Below the pieces are notes generated by a model. That model was not told the origin of the DNA and searched no databases. It worked only from the letters and a program-made list of their open reading frames with translations. DNA of 64,000 nucleotides from positions 5,458,509 through 5,522,508 of the forward strand of contig NC_088777.1 of the NCBI RefSeq assembly GCF_954871325.1. Reading direction: 5' to 3'. This DNA is from Gordionus sp. m RMFG-2023 (Eukaryota > Nematomorpha > Gordioida > Chordodea > Parachordodidae). The position numbers and the translations under genes are program-made. Below are positions 12,801 to 20,629 of this stretch, in pieces. Position 1 is the stretch's first letter. The number at the start of each line of letters is the position of its first letter.

Positions 12801-15800
12801 CTCCTCTTTCCGTTTTATCTCGAGTAATCTTTTCGCTCTCGATTTTGACAGCCGTCGTTTCTCTTCTAATTCGGATAACAGCCGACGTCTTTCTATCTTA
12901 GATTCGAGGAGAGAGCCAACGTTAATCATATATTTCAAGTAGGCTGTCAGTATTTCTAAATTTTCTATTGTGGTTACGTTGAAATAGAAGTCTGAATCGG
13001 GTAGACTCGTGCTGCCTATATCTATGAATAATGCGTTTTGGGTGGAATTCTTATCGTCGTCCGTTATGTAAACAGAAAATATCAGGCCAAGATCGAAATC
13101 TACGGTGAGTCGTTCCATTTTTTCCTGAAAATCCCATTCCCTTGGCAACATTTTGGCCAATAAGAGATCTTTAAAAAAAGAATAAAATAAACGATTAATT
13201 TAACTTGAAACTTAAATAATATAGTATAATACATATTGATAAAAATTATAAATACTAATTTTATTTTTTTTTACAATAATATTCCATGTATTTTTTTAAT
13301 TTTATTAAATATTTATTTTAGCCGAGTTTTCAAATGTAATTTATGAAGAATATGAAAACACCTATAAATAACGTTCCTATTTATCGGATCAAAATTTTTA
13401 AAGGGAATTTGTTTTTATTAAATATACAAATTTTACAAGAGGAATTATATTTTTTTTTATAGTCTTTAATGAATTGTAAAATCTTCTATATATAATTTTG
13501 AAAATAAATGTAACTCGTTTTTTGGAAAATTAATGAGTAAGATAATGACGTTCCATTTTTCGGACAGTAGCGTAAAAGGAAATAACGTTACATTTTTAAA
13601 AAGTAACTGCAGCACTGGATAAAAGGTAAGAACCGAAATATCACTGATAACATAAATTTTTTTACAACTAATATTCTGCAAATGACGGGAATTAAATATA
13701 TTACAATAGTCAAAATATACCTTCGTCCTTTTCGTCGTCAATCTCGGTAACATTGTCTTCAGATGATTTTAGAGGAGTTTTTAAGACAGAAAAATTCCAA
13801 CCCCCGTATTTATCGAGCAAATTTAAAATGGGGTCCCCACCTAAGGATTCGATTACATCATCTTGATCGAGACACGATTCATAATAAATCCTGGCTTTTT
13901 CCTCTGCCGTGCTGTCGAAGGTCTTATTCTTCGTTTCTATGATAATTTATTTTTTTTATGAAAAATATTTACAATTCCATATTTTTATAATTTTTAAATT
14001 TAGGTTCCAAACTACAAAAAAAAAAAATTCTGCCGTTTACAAACAGCTGATATTTTTAAATTTCTACGAGTCCATTTATAATCACATGACCTGTCAGTGG
14101 TATATATGGAAGGGCAAAGAAAATGTGAAGAAAAAAAATAGCGCAACCCCCTTCCAATTTCTTTTTTGTTATTTTAACATATAAAAATTTTTATTATAAA
14201 AACAAATGAGAAATTAATACATTTTTAGTGTAGCATTATGCTATTTCCTTTCTAATATTTTACTTACAATTGACTCAGTTCTTTTTCCCCTTTCCTAACC
14301 GTAATATATCAAACTCTAGCTCGATTAGAAGTTCGGACTAAAGATTCCTCAGAATTAATTTTTTGAAAGCAAAATTTGTCACATTAAAAAAAAAAATAAA
14401 CCAATCAAAAAACATTATAATTTTATTAATATTAATCCGAACTCATGAGAGATATTATGATATCTCTAGTACTATTTAGATCAAAGTGACATACGAAGAA
14501 ATTAAGATATTCGCCATTTTAGATTCTAACGCTTAGTCACGTGGCCTCTGACTTTCTTGAAAGCCTTAATTGGTTTAGGGCAGGATTTTTTAAATAAAAA
14601 TATTTTATTTACAAACTTGTTTATCTAAATATTCTTATACCACCTCGCGGAATATTATGCACATCTTAAAACTAATATGATATTAAGCGAGTCATTATTA
14701 TGTGCAAATTATAGTTTTAATTATATAAATTATAACTAAGTTCTCCCGCTATAAACCATATAGGTGAAAAGTGATTGGTCATATTTTGTTTTCTTTTTAA
14801 TTGGCAAAATGTCATAAGCGATGCTTTAATTTTGCTAGGGGAGTGGAAGATAAGTAATGTTCTCCCATTGGGCCTTTGGTGGGATCAAATTTTTATAAAT
14901 AATTAATGTTTTTTACCTTTTAAATATTAAAATGTCTTCTTTTTTTTAAATTAAATAATTTAGAAAATTTTTGGCTGGATAGTTTGTCCAATTCCATCCC
15001 TGTTTGGTCGAAGTTCACAAAATGTCCAACCAAACAGTTTTCAAAATGTCTGAATCCTAAATTTGAGTTTCACAACACATAAATTACTCTCAGGGTGCTC
15101 CACGGAGAAAAATCTTACGCCCCTATGTCACCAATATAAATTATATATAAAAATTTTGAGATCGATGTCTCTACTTTTTTTGGAGGGTTCTGTAGACTGG
15201 GGTGAGTTGGGGCCTTCCATATTAAGCTTACAAATTTAAAGGCATGCCATTAATATAGATCATAATTCATTTTACTAAATTTATTTCACTATATTTTTTT
15301 AAAATTTATTATAAATTATTATGTAACCTAAAATTTTGCGCAAGATATATTGATTCTTTTGATAAAGGGCCTGAAAATGACTCCAAGAGGATGACCCATC
15401 TGGTATGTTATTATCATTGATCCAACCACCACACGCATAGTTATAAAAGTCATCGCAGGGATCTACTGAAAGATTCATTGAATTTAGTAGTCTAGCCGAT
15501 ATCGAGATGCAATTAGGACTCATACAATTTTCTATTTCTAATATTTTAATTAAATATATATTTTTTTTTTCAAAAAAATAATGTTATCTTGACAATGTTT
15601 GGTTTAATCTGATTTCAAGATTCTTTTTATACATATATTCATAATGCATATATCATACCGGAAATATGTGCACTGTCTTATAAAATTGTCCGAATTTTAT
15701 TGGATTGACACTCTAAACATAAACATGGCAGAAATTATTTTGGATTAAATTTCAAATTTTTTTTTAAATTTGAAAAAAACTAGTTAAAACAAATTAATTT

Positions 15801-16751
15801 TGGTGCGACCAAAATCAAAATTTTCTTTTCTTTTTAAAAATTTTTTTTAAGTTTATTATTGAAATTTACGAAATCGAATTAGGACGCACAATGTATAAAT
15901 GCGAGAATCATTTATTTAACCTTTAAATTTTTAAAAATAAACGCGTTATTAAATTTTTTAAGATCTTATATTTTTGCCACTGACAATTTTTAGCATGAAT
16001 CTTTTTCGGTTATTTAATTTTTTTAAATTGCAAAAATTACGACTGGGAATATTATAATCAGATCATACACCTAAATTTCTGATTTCGCACCCATTTAATT
16101 AATTAATTTCATTAAATATTTCAGATTTTCTAACATGAATATAAAATATATCTTTAAAATTCAATGTGATTTACCATCATTATGGGACTTGTTAACCACC
16201 TTTTCATCGCTTAGCGATTTGTTAGCCGTAAAATATTCACTTTTTTTATTATCCATTTTTTCCTCTTTCGCACCTTCATCCACATTCGATATATCCTGCT
16301 CTGATTCGATTGAGTTGCTAGAATTCGTCTCTTTGTCCGATACGTCATTCGTCAAAATAAGGATACCTTTCGAAATCACATTTTTTAATCTTATAACCTC
16401 CAAGTTCTCTTTCTCCAATACTATTTTATTGCTACTGTTATCGATAGAGCGTCGTTTAAGCGATGATGCGTTTTGAATCGCGTTTTTTATGTTTTTATTG
16501 GCATCTTCGTCGATGCGATTATAGATCAAATCTGAGGAGCGTTTCGCAAACTTGTCTGATCGAATATATTTTTCTGTCCTAGAAGGGTTCGACCTACCAA
16601 ACTCACCGTCCACATCTATATCCTCTCGCTTAATTATGGAAGGGTTAAAAAATTTATCTTTTTTTTTGTTCGGTGTCCAATCGTTACTTTCTAAGTACGA
16701 AAATTGGACTAATATAAAAGTCAAAGTTAAACATTTGAATTTGATGGACAT
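3389..16751 (-). CDS. Gene 1: M13 neprilysin-like zinc metallopeptidase, 14 exons, 3' end beyond window
   Basis: Exons, 5' to 3' on the minus strand: 16751-16175, 15531-15328, 13936-13721, 13168-12519, 12208-12122, 11697-11549, 11409-11187, 10984-10886, 9697-9620, 9307-9204, 7022-6964, 5116-5065, 4625-4558 and 3513-3389, about 897 codons. M13 enzymes cleave small peptides at the cell surface or outside the cell. Visible landmarks in order: DPCDDFYNYACGGW, the KYGGWNF segment, LPREWDF, RPLSKAIKGS, VDKSRW, VNAYYSASANEM, FPAGILQSPF, GHELTHGFDD (zinc site) and GRQFDINGNLRSWW. All introns are GT-AG and phases match throughout. The start gives a hydrophobic N-terminus like a secretory signal, so a secreted enzyme is inferred. 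The last part, with the third zinc ligand (ENIAD-type motif) and the C-terminal core, was not found in 1-3388 and presumably lies to the left of the window. The gene looks intact as far as seen. Confidence 0.9.
3800..4308. mobile_element. MITE with a microsatellite expanded inside it
   Basis: The left end GTCAATATGTTTTTTCTGGG followed by CAATGTG is mirrored at the right end as CACATTGCTGGAAAAAACGC followed by ATTGACGCTA. The same ends flank 29985-30297. Between them lies a (TTCTC)n tract at 4013-4189 which the other copy lacks. Confidence 0.6.
4013..4189. repeat. TTCTC/GAGAA pentamer microsatellite
   Basis: About 177 bp, nearly perfect. It sits inside the MITE at 3800-4308, in the intron between gene 1 exons 13 and 14. 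Confidence 0.95.
4558..4625 (-). CDS. Gene 1 exon 13: catalytic zinc-binding exon (HELTH)
   Basis: A 68-nt exon reading SLNFGAMGFIVGHELTHGFD followed by DT. HELTH is the HExxH zinc motif: the two His bind zinc and the Glu is the general base. Family members usually have HEITH or HELTH followed by GFDD, as here. Acceptor atacag, donor ACAG|GTTTAA. Confidence 0.93.
4626..5064. other. Gene 1 intron 12
   Basis: AT-rich; I see no element or RNA gene in it. Confidence 0.6.
5065..5116 (-). CDS. Gene 1 exon 12: FPAGILQSPF exon
   Basis: A 52-nt exon reading FPAGILQSPFYDSNFP, the invariant strand before the active site. Acceptor tatttag, donor AA|GTAAAT; the split Lys codon is completed by the next exon. 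Confidence 0.9.
5117..6963. other. Gene 1 intron 11 with TTTC repeat and a decayed stretch
   Basis: Holds a (TTTC)n repeat at about 6713-6822. The stretch 5640-6560 has fewer homopolymers and more G than the rest and may be old coding or transposon sequence, but no family is recognisable. Confidence 0.4.
6713..6822. repeat. TTTC tetramer microsatellite
   Basis: About 110 bp of (TTTC)n in a gene 1 intron. Confidence 0.95.
6964..7022 (-). CDS. Gene 1 exon 11: M13 substrate-binding NAYYS exon
   Basis: A 59-nt exon reading WSLTPHTVNAYYSASANEM. In neprilysin, the NAFYS/NAYYS segment positions the substrate backbone, and this is the equivalent. Acceptor tttag, donor ATGG|GTAATT. It lies 2.2 kb from the previous exon because of repeats in the intron. 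Confidence 0.9.
7890..8287 (+). pseudogene. Protein-coding-like stretch of unknown origin
   Basis: Lies in the intron between gene 1 exons 10 and 11, on the opposite strand. Two adjacent open stretches in different frames have balanced codons unlike the surroundings: one ends near 8039 and contains PTPGPVGLSNENALHPDVYP, the other ends near 8285 and contains GFYLRQQIPIQSFKH. I do not recognise the protein. It is most likely a decayed mobile element. Confidence 0.4.
8892..9130. mobile_element. GGCCCGGCC-rich MITE, diverged copy
   Basis: Begins ATAGACCTGCAGAGGCACCA and continues with repeated GCCCGRCCC and GGCCCGGCCC blocks in AT-rich DNA. Related to 63352-63620, whose termini are CAGAGACCTGC and GCAGGTTTCTG. 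The borders here are approximate. Confidence 0.45.
9204..9307 (-). CDS. Gene 1 exon 10: M13, YFGNN...PVDKSR segment
   Basis: 34 codons plus 2 nt. Reads LEFSVDDYFGNNLRQIPFYV then RKALRKLKLPVDKSR, matching the M13 Y-F-x-N-x-L and P-V-D-R/K elements. Donor is AG|GTTATG; the codon completes to Arg in the next exon. Confidence 0.85.
9421..9587. repeat. GAGAA pentamer microsatellite
   Basis: About 167 bp of (GAGAA)n with one short interruption, in the intron between gene 1 exons 9 and 10. Confidence 0.95.
9620..9697 (-). CDS. Gene 1 exon 9: M13, IGFPEYLLD segment
   Basis: 26 codons, phase 0. Reads VDAVKNKIGFPEYLLDSKLL then DEKYEG, matching the family I-G-Y-P-x-x-I/L element that follows exon 8. 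Acceptor atcag, donor GGG|GTAAAA. Confidence 0.87.
9698..10885. other. Gene 1 intron 8
   Basis: AT-rich. There is a local duplication around 10060-10150 (AAAACGATATAGTAAGATGT versus AAAATGATATGGTAAGAGGG). No element recognised. Confidence 0.45.
10886..10984 (-). CDS. Gene 1 exon 8: M13, VDWMDEDTKKVAAEK segment
   Basis: 33 codons, phase 0 at both ends. Reads VNTMIDSIKVSFKKQL then VDWMDEDTKKVAAEK, matching the M13 L-x-W-M-D-x-x-T-x-x-x-A-x-x-K helix. Acceptor aaag, donor AAG|GTAATT. Confidence 0.88.
11187..11409 (-). CDS. Gene 1 exon 7: M13 N-terminal domain
   Basis: 223 nt, phase 2 in and 0 out. Reads ILNNYFMWHVTKKMLPYLSS, ATLRPLSKAIKGSTDGVDTW, then CLSDTN and GFPLGSLYIKEEF. The N-N-Y-x-x-W and W-x-x-C motifs are family hallmarks. 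Acceptor is ccgcag, donor TTG|GTTTTT. Confidence 0.9.
11549..11697 (-). CDS. Gene 1 exon 6: M13 N-terminal domain
   Basis: 49 codons plus 2 nt. Reads NWTTYLNKLF, TSDQIVIVRSTDYFANL then KEYLSSAEKR. It has the same length (149 nt) and phase as gene 2 exon 9. Confidence 0.88.
11827..12018. mobile_element. MITE family AGTGTTGTTAAACGG, copy in gene 1 intron 5
   Basis: Contains the family's paired internal blocks AAAACGGCTAACTCAATATT and AATATTGAGTTAGCCGTTTT, and the terminal AACCGTTTAACA. Other copies: 29758-29937, 32166-32400, 34103-34231, 38463-38656, 39243-39438 and 41929-42116. Confidence 0.65.
12122..12208 (-). CDS. Gene 1 exon 5: short M13 exon
   Basis: 29 codons, phase 0 at both ends. Reads FTPSSESLKDIEKYYNPMTL then KEIDQKYDF; YYNPMTL is the M13 Y-N-x-M-T/S-L element. 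The donor GTAAAA is weak but gives the same length and phase as gene 2 exon 8 (54735-54821). Confidence 0.85.
12519..13168 (-). CDS. Gene 1 exon 4: M13 N-terminal domain with charged insertion
   Basis: About 217 codons, phase 1 in and phase 0 out (AAT|GTAAGC). Begins with LPREWDFQEKMERL, then FSVYITDDDKNSTQNALFID and a typical ILTAYLKYMINVGSLL helix. About 85 residues follow that are rich in Lys, Arg and Glu (EEKRRLSKSRAKRLLEIKRK and onward) and look like a coiled coil. The exon returns to the family pattern at YFRLLTKSMANILAFEGRIA. In gene 2 the same span is split over three exons. Confidence 0.9.
13721..13936 (-). CDS. Gene 1 exon 3: M13 N-terminal domain
   Basis: 72 codons, phase 1 at both ends. 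Contains KARIYYESCLDQD and LLDKYGGWNFSV, matching the M13 pattern K-x-Y-x-S-C-(M/L) and G-G-W. Donor is GAAG|GTATAT. An overlapping open stretch further left in another frame is intronic. Confidence 0.88.
13937..15327. other. Gene 1 intron 2
   Basis: AT-rich with several poly-A and poly-T runs. The open stretch at 13909-14184 on the plus strand overlaps exon 3 in antisense and has no coding character. No element recognised. Confidence 0.5.
15328..15531 (-). CDS. Gene 1 exon 2: M13 N-terminal signature
   Basis: 68 codons, phase 1 at both ends. Contains SARLLNSMNLSVDPCDDFYN and ACGGW, the conserved start of the M13 ectodomain with its first disulfide cysteines, then KNQYILRKIL. Acceptor is tag|AAAATTGT, donor is TTAG|GTTACA. 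Confidence 0.9.
16175..16751 (-). CDS. Gene 1 exon 1: signal peptide and low-complexity linker
   Basis: Starts with MSIKFKCLTLTFILVQFSYL, a short basic end followed by a hydrophobic stretch typical of a signal peptide. About 170 hydrophilic residues follow, rich in Ser, Asn, Lys, Asp and Glu and with several N-x-S/T sites. The donor is GATG|GTAAAT, phase 1, and joins the next exon to give Glu. The linker is not part of the M13 fold. A type II signal-anchor cannot be excluded, but the hydrophobic run is short and lies at the extreme N-terminus. Confidence 0.8.
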
Positions 16752-17220
16752 AATTAATATTTAAAAATATAATTTTTTTTTTAAAATTATATTTTAATAA
16801 TAAACTTTAAAAAATGTTTATAAAAATTATAATAATTATATATTCACTTTCTAAAATTTAATAATCAGAAACAAGAAAATTTTCTTTTTCTCACCCATCA
16901 CATATATATACATATAAGTGAAAATATATTAAGGAAGCTTTTGATGTTTATCCTCAAATTCTAAATTAATATTTATTTATCCATTTTAAAATTTGTCTAA
17001 TTTTCTATTTTCACTGTTGAAAAATATTAATATTAAAATTTTTTTTAAGGGTTAAAAAATTAAAAGTGTTCCCGTTTATTTAACTAGATTTTTATTTTAT
17101 TCAAATATAAATATATAAATTATGATTTTTATAAAACTTTTTTTTTCTTAGGATGATTCCCCCAAAAATAGGTGACACGGTAATGTTTATTAAAATCTAG
17201 CGAAAGTTTGTTTAGTTTCT
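16752..17220. other. 5' flank of gene 1
   Basis: Extremely AT-rich. No convincing promoter element can be told from background. Confidence 0.4.
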
Positions 17221-17531
17221 TCCCTTCCCTTTCCTTTCTTTTCTTTTCTTTTCTTTTCTTTTCTTTTCTTTTCTTTTCTTTTCTTTTCTTTTCTTTTCTT
17301 TTCTTTTCTTTTCTTTTCTTTTCTTTTTCTTTTCTTTTCTTTTCTTTTCTTTTCTTTTCTTTTCTTCTTTCTTTCTCTTCTCTTCTTTTCTTTCTCTTCT
17401 CTTCTCTTCTCTTCTCTTCTCTTCTCTTCTCTTCTTCTCTTTCTCTTCTCTTCTTCTTCTTCTCTTCTTCTTCTCTTCTTCTTCTTCTCTTCTTCTTCTC
17501 TTCTTCTTCCTTCTTCTTTTCTTCTCTTTTA
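17221..17531. repeat. Pyrimidine-only microsatellite block (TTTTC, TTCTC, CTT)
   Basis: About 310 bp containing only C and T on the plus strand. It starts as (TTTTC)n, passes into (TTCTC)n and then CTT-rich triplet units. The long open frames across it are repeat artefacts. It lies just upstream of gene 1. Confidence 0.95.
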
Positions 17532-17639
17532 TTATTGAGTCAGGAAATTTTTATATACATTTTTCGATTTAGACAAAGTAATTTTAAAATGTTACATTTA
17601 GACTTCAATATATGTTTTTTTTCCTGCTATTATTCTTAA

Positions 17640-18867
17640 AATTCACATTTAGTTCCCCTTTATTTTATTGGCAATTTTTTTTAAAAAAAATTCGTTTTTA
17701 TTTGTAATTAATAAATTACCTATAATTAATAAAAGTCAAGATAAAACTTTTGACCATGTTTATTCTTGCCTTAACTCGTAACTGAACAAAACTTTATTCG
17801 GCACTCACGAAATGATCTATATCCCCATAAATTAAATTATGAGGTGGAATGAAAAAATCTTAACTTACTTAATTATCGAAATTGCTGTCAACGAAGATAC
17901 TAAACTAATTACCATGATGAATAATGTTTATAACATATTCCGTATTTTATTTTATTCCTAAATTCGAGAGATTCCTAAAAGTTTTAACCATCGGTATTAC
18001 CTAATCATTTTCAAAATACAATTTCAAAATGTCCAAAGATGCTCATACACCGGCTATATTAAAGGCTAGACGGGCGGACCTTTTACTCAAATGCCTGCCC
18101 TATTTTAAAAATTTTTTTAACCAACTTGTCCGTCTACCCACGGTTTGTTTCAAAAAATTGTCCGCCAATTCGACCGTTCCTCCCATCTTCCACCCATTGT
18201 TTCAAACATGTTCCTTAACCCGCCCGCTCATCCGCAAATTAATTTTAGAAAAGTTTCAGCCGCCAATCGCGAACCTAGGCTATACTATGTCAGGCTATTC
18301 GTTATAAAGAATGCACAATTTATTATATCTACCTAAAAGGAGATGCAGATATATAATTATGATTTTTCCAGGACAGGCTTTAGGCAGTACATTAACTTAG
18401 GCCTCATATTTTTTGCCCTCCTCCAAAAAAAATTTAAGGGCTTAACTTGTTAAATTGTTATATAAGAATAAAGTTGTAAAAGAATTTATAATATAGGTTT
18501 TTATATAGGTATGTCAATATATAAATGTACTTTTAAGTGGCTAAAAGCAATATATTAATAGCTAAAACACTAGATAAGGCTGGTCTTTCCATTCAAATTC
18601 AACCCACAAGTCTTTCATCTCTTAATTAATTACGTCCAGATAGTGCCATACCTTGGCTTAGAAGGAGGCCATTCTGTGACATGCGTAACCAGGTTTTATT
18701 TAAATATGGATCTTAGTGACTCAACCTACAGCCTCAAAATAAATAAATGCTAAGAAATTTCTTCACAATTCATATTTAGAACCACTTAATACAATTACAC
18801 TAGGATATTTTTGTCTCAAATTTGATTGTTTTTTTTAAAATCAATAAGTCAAAAATTAATAATCCTA
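17640..18867. other. Intergenic, with a GCCCGCC-rich repeat fragment
   Basis: 18065-18290 has blocks such as GACGGGCGGACC and AACCCGCCCGCTCATCCGC that resemble the GC-rich subterminal blocks of the TAGAGGTCTGC MITE family. It is probably a diverged copy without clear ends. The rest shows nothing. Confidence 0.35.
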
Positions 18868-18875
18868 TCAAATCA

Positions 18876-20617
18876 TATGCGTAGCCAGGATTTTCTAAAA
18901 TATTTTTACAAGATAGAAGGTTAATTTTAATAAAAAAAATAAGCCTGGAACAAATATGAAATATATTTTTATTAGCATAAAATATAATAAATTACTTGTA
19001 TATACATTAATATAAAAGCATGGTAATAATTTATTCCAAACAAGAATAAGAAATTTATTTATAAAAAGTAAGTAGACATATAGTTGATATTCCTCTATTA
19101 TATAGAATTAGTTACAAAATACTAGGTAAAATTCAACTTTTACAGACATATTAGACAGTTAGAGAATATATTACAATTAATATTTTAACAAATTTTACTA
19201 ATCATACTCTTGATAATAAATATAGCAACAATTTGCATTAAATTATTTAACGCCATCTATTTATTGTAAATAAAAAAATGATATTAAATATTAATCTTCA
19301 TATTAATCATCCCACAATATCTTTAAAAGATATTTTCTGATGTCCTTATCAATTTATAGTTTTCTGTAAAATATATAATTCGCTTTATTGGTAAAAATTA
19401 CTTGATTGTCATATGATAATTGCTAAGATATACTGTAAATCTACGACATAATATTCCACTGTTTGTATTGTGCTTTAATTAATTAATTTATTTTATGATT
19501 TAATATTATCAATAGTTTTATAATTATATTTTACTTTTATTAAGATAAATAAATTAAAATTACTCACTTTATAAAAAATTATATTTATCCTAGAAAAGCA
19601 CGGACTAAAAGTAAATAGAGAAAAGACGGAATATATGATGATAGGAGGAGATGAAACAGAGAGTATTGATATAAATGAATGGCAGATATCGGCAATTGAA
19701 ATCTGCAAATATTTGGGCTCCACATACAAACAAACGGCACAATAGAAAAAGAGATAGAGAGTAAAATTAATCAAGGGTGGTTAAAGTGAAGATCTTTATC
19801 TGGAGTGCTATTTGAAAAAAGAATCCCACACAAATTAAAGGGAATATTTACAGTTCCATAGTACAACCAACAGAATCAGACGAGAGAAGTCTACAAACTA
19901 TGGAGATGAGAATGCTGAGGATGATTGCTGGAGTAACAAGAAAGGATAAACAAGAATACTAAGTAGTTTAAAGGTAGTGCCGATTAAGACTAAGTTAATG
20001 GTAAACAGACTTAGGTGGTATGGGCATACAATGAGAAGGCCTATGAACTACATAGGTAATAAGGTTGAGAGTTTGGAAGTGATGGGCAAACGTAAAAGAG
20101 GAAGGCCAAAACTTCAATGGGGCCATAAAGTTGGAGCCAATATAAAGAAGTATAAATTAGATAAAAGAGGTTGTATGAATAACATAAAGTGGAGAGAGAT
20201 GTTGGAGGAGCTTACCACCAGAAAAGGTGAAAGCTAAAGAGAAAAAAATAATAAAATTATTTAGTAATTTTATGGATCTATTATTAATAATTATAATACA
20301 TTTCACTTTTGTCTTAAGACTTAGCCTTGGCTTATATTCCATTTCTTAAAAACATTTTTGGTTTACTTTTTATATATATAAATGCTTTTTTATAAAAATG
20401 TATAAATTAGGATGAATAGTTTTATAAAAAAAAATATCAACTTTTATATTCTTTCTTTCAAATTATTGTTTAAGATATATGCATACATTTTTGAAGGTCA
20501 GGGAGTGAGAAGAAGACTAAGGGGGATATTTTTTATTAGCTTAAAATGATATTCACAAAAAGTGATAAATTTCTGAAGGGGGGGATTTCCCCTTGCCCCA
20601 CCCCCTGGCTACGCCTA
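18876..20617. mobile_element. hAT-like non-autonomous element (family A), interrupted by a LINE fragment
   Basis: The left end TATGCGTAGCCAGG and the right end CCTGGCTACGCCTA are inverted copies. Sequence from 20255 to 20617 matches 640-1007 closely, and 19480-19587 matches 510-635, so the 19588-20254 segment is an insertion. Possible flanks are TCAAATCA on the left and TCAAATTA a few bases beyond the right end, but the exact border is unclear. Confidence 0.55.
19588..20250 (+). pseudogene. LINE reverse transcriptase C-terminal fragment
   Basis: Encodes LEKHGLKVNREKTEYMMIGG and ICKYLGSTYKQ (RT thumb region), then MEMRMLRMIAGVTRKDKQEY and, in a later frame, VNRLRWYGHTMRRPMNYIGN with KRKRGRPKLQW. 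These are typical of the C-terminal half of non-LTR retrotransposon polymerases. There are several frame changes, and it is 5' truncated. It is nested in the hAT-like element at 18876-20617. Confidence 0.75.
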
Positions 20618-20629
20618 TATATCAAATTA

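Noticed and set aside
16135-16764. Plus-strand open frames opposite gene 1 exon 1
   Set aside because: Antisense shadows of the exon.
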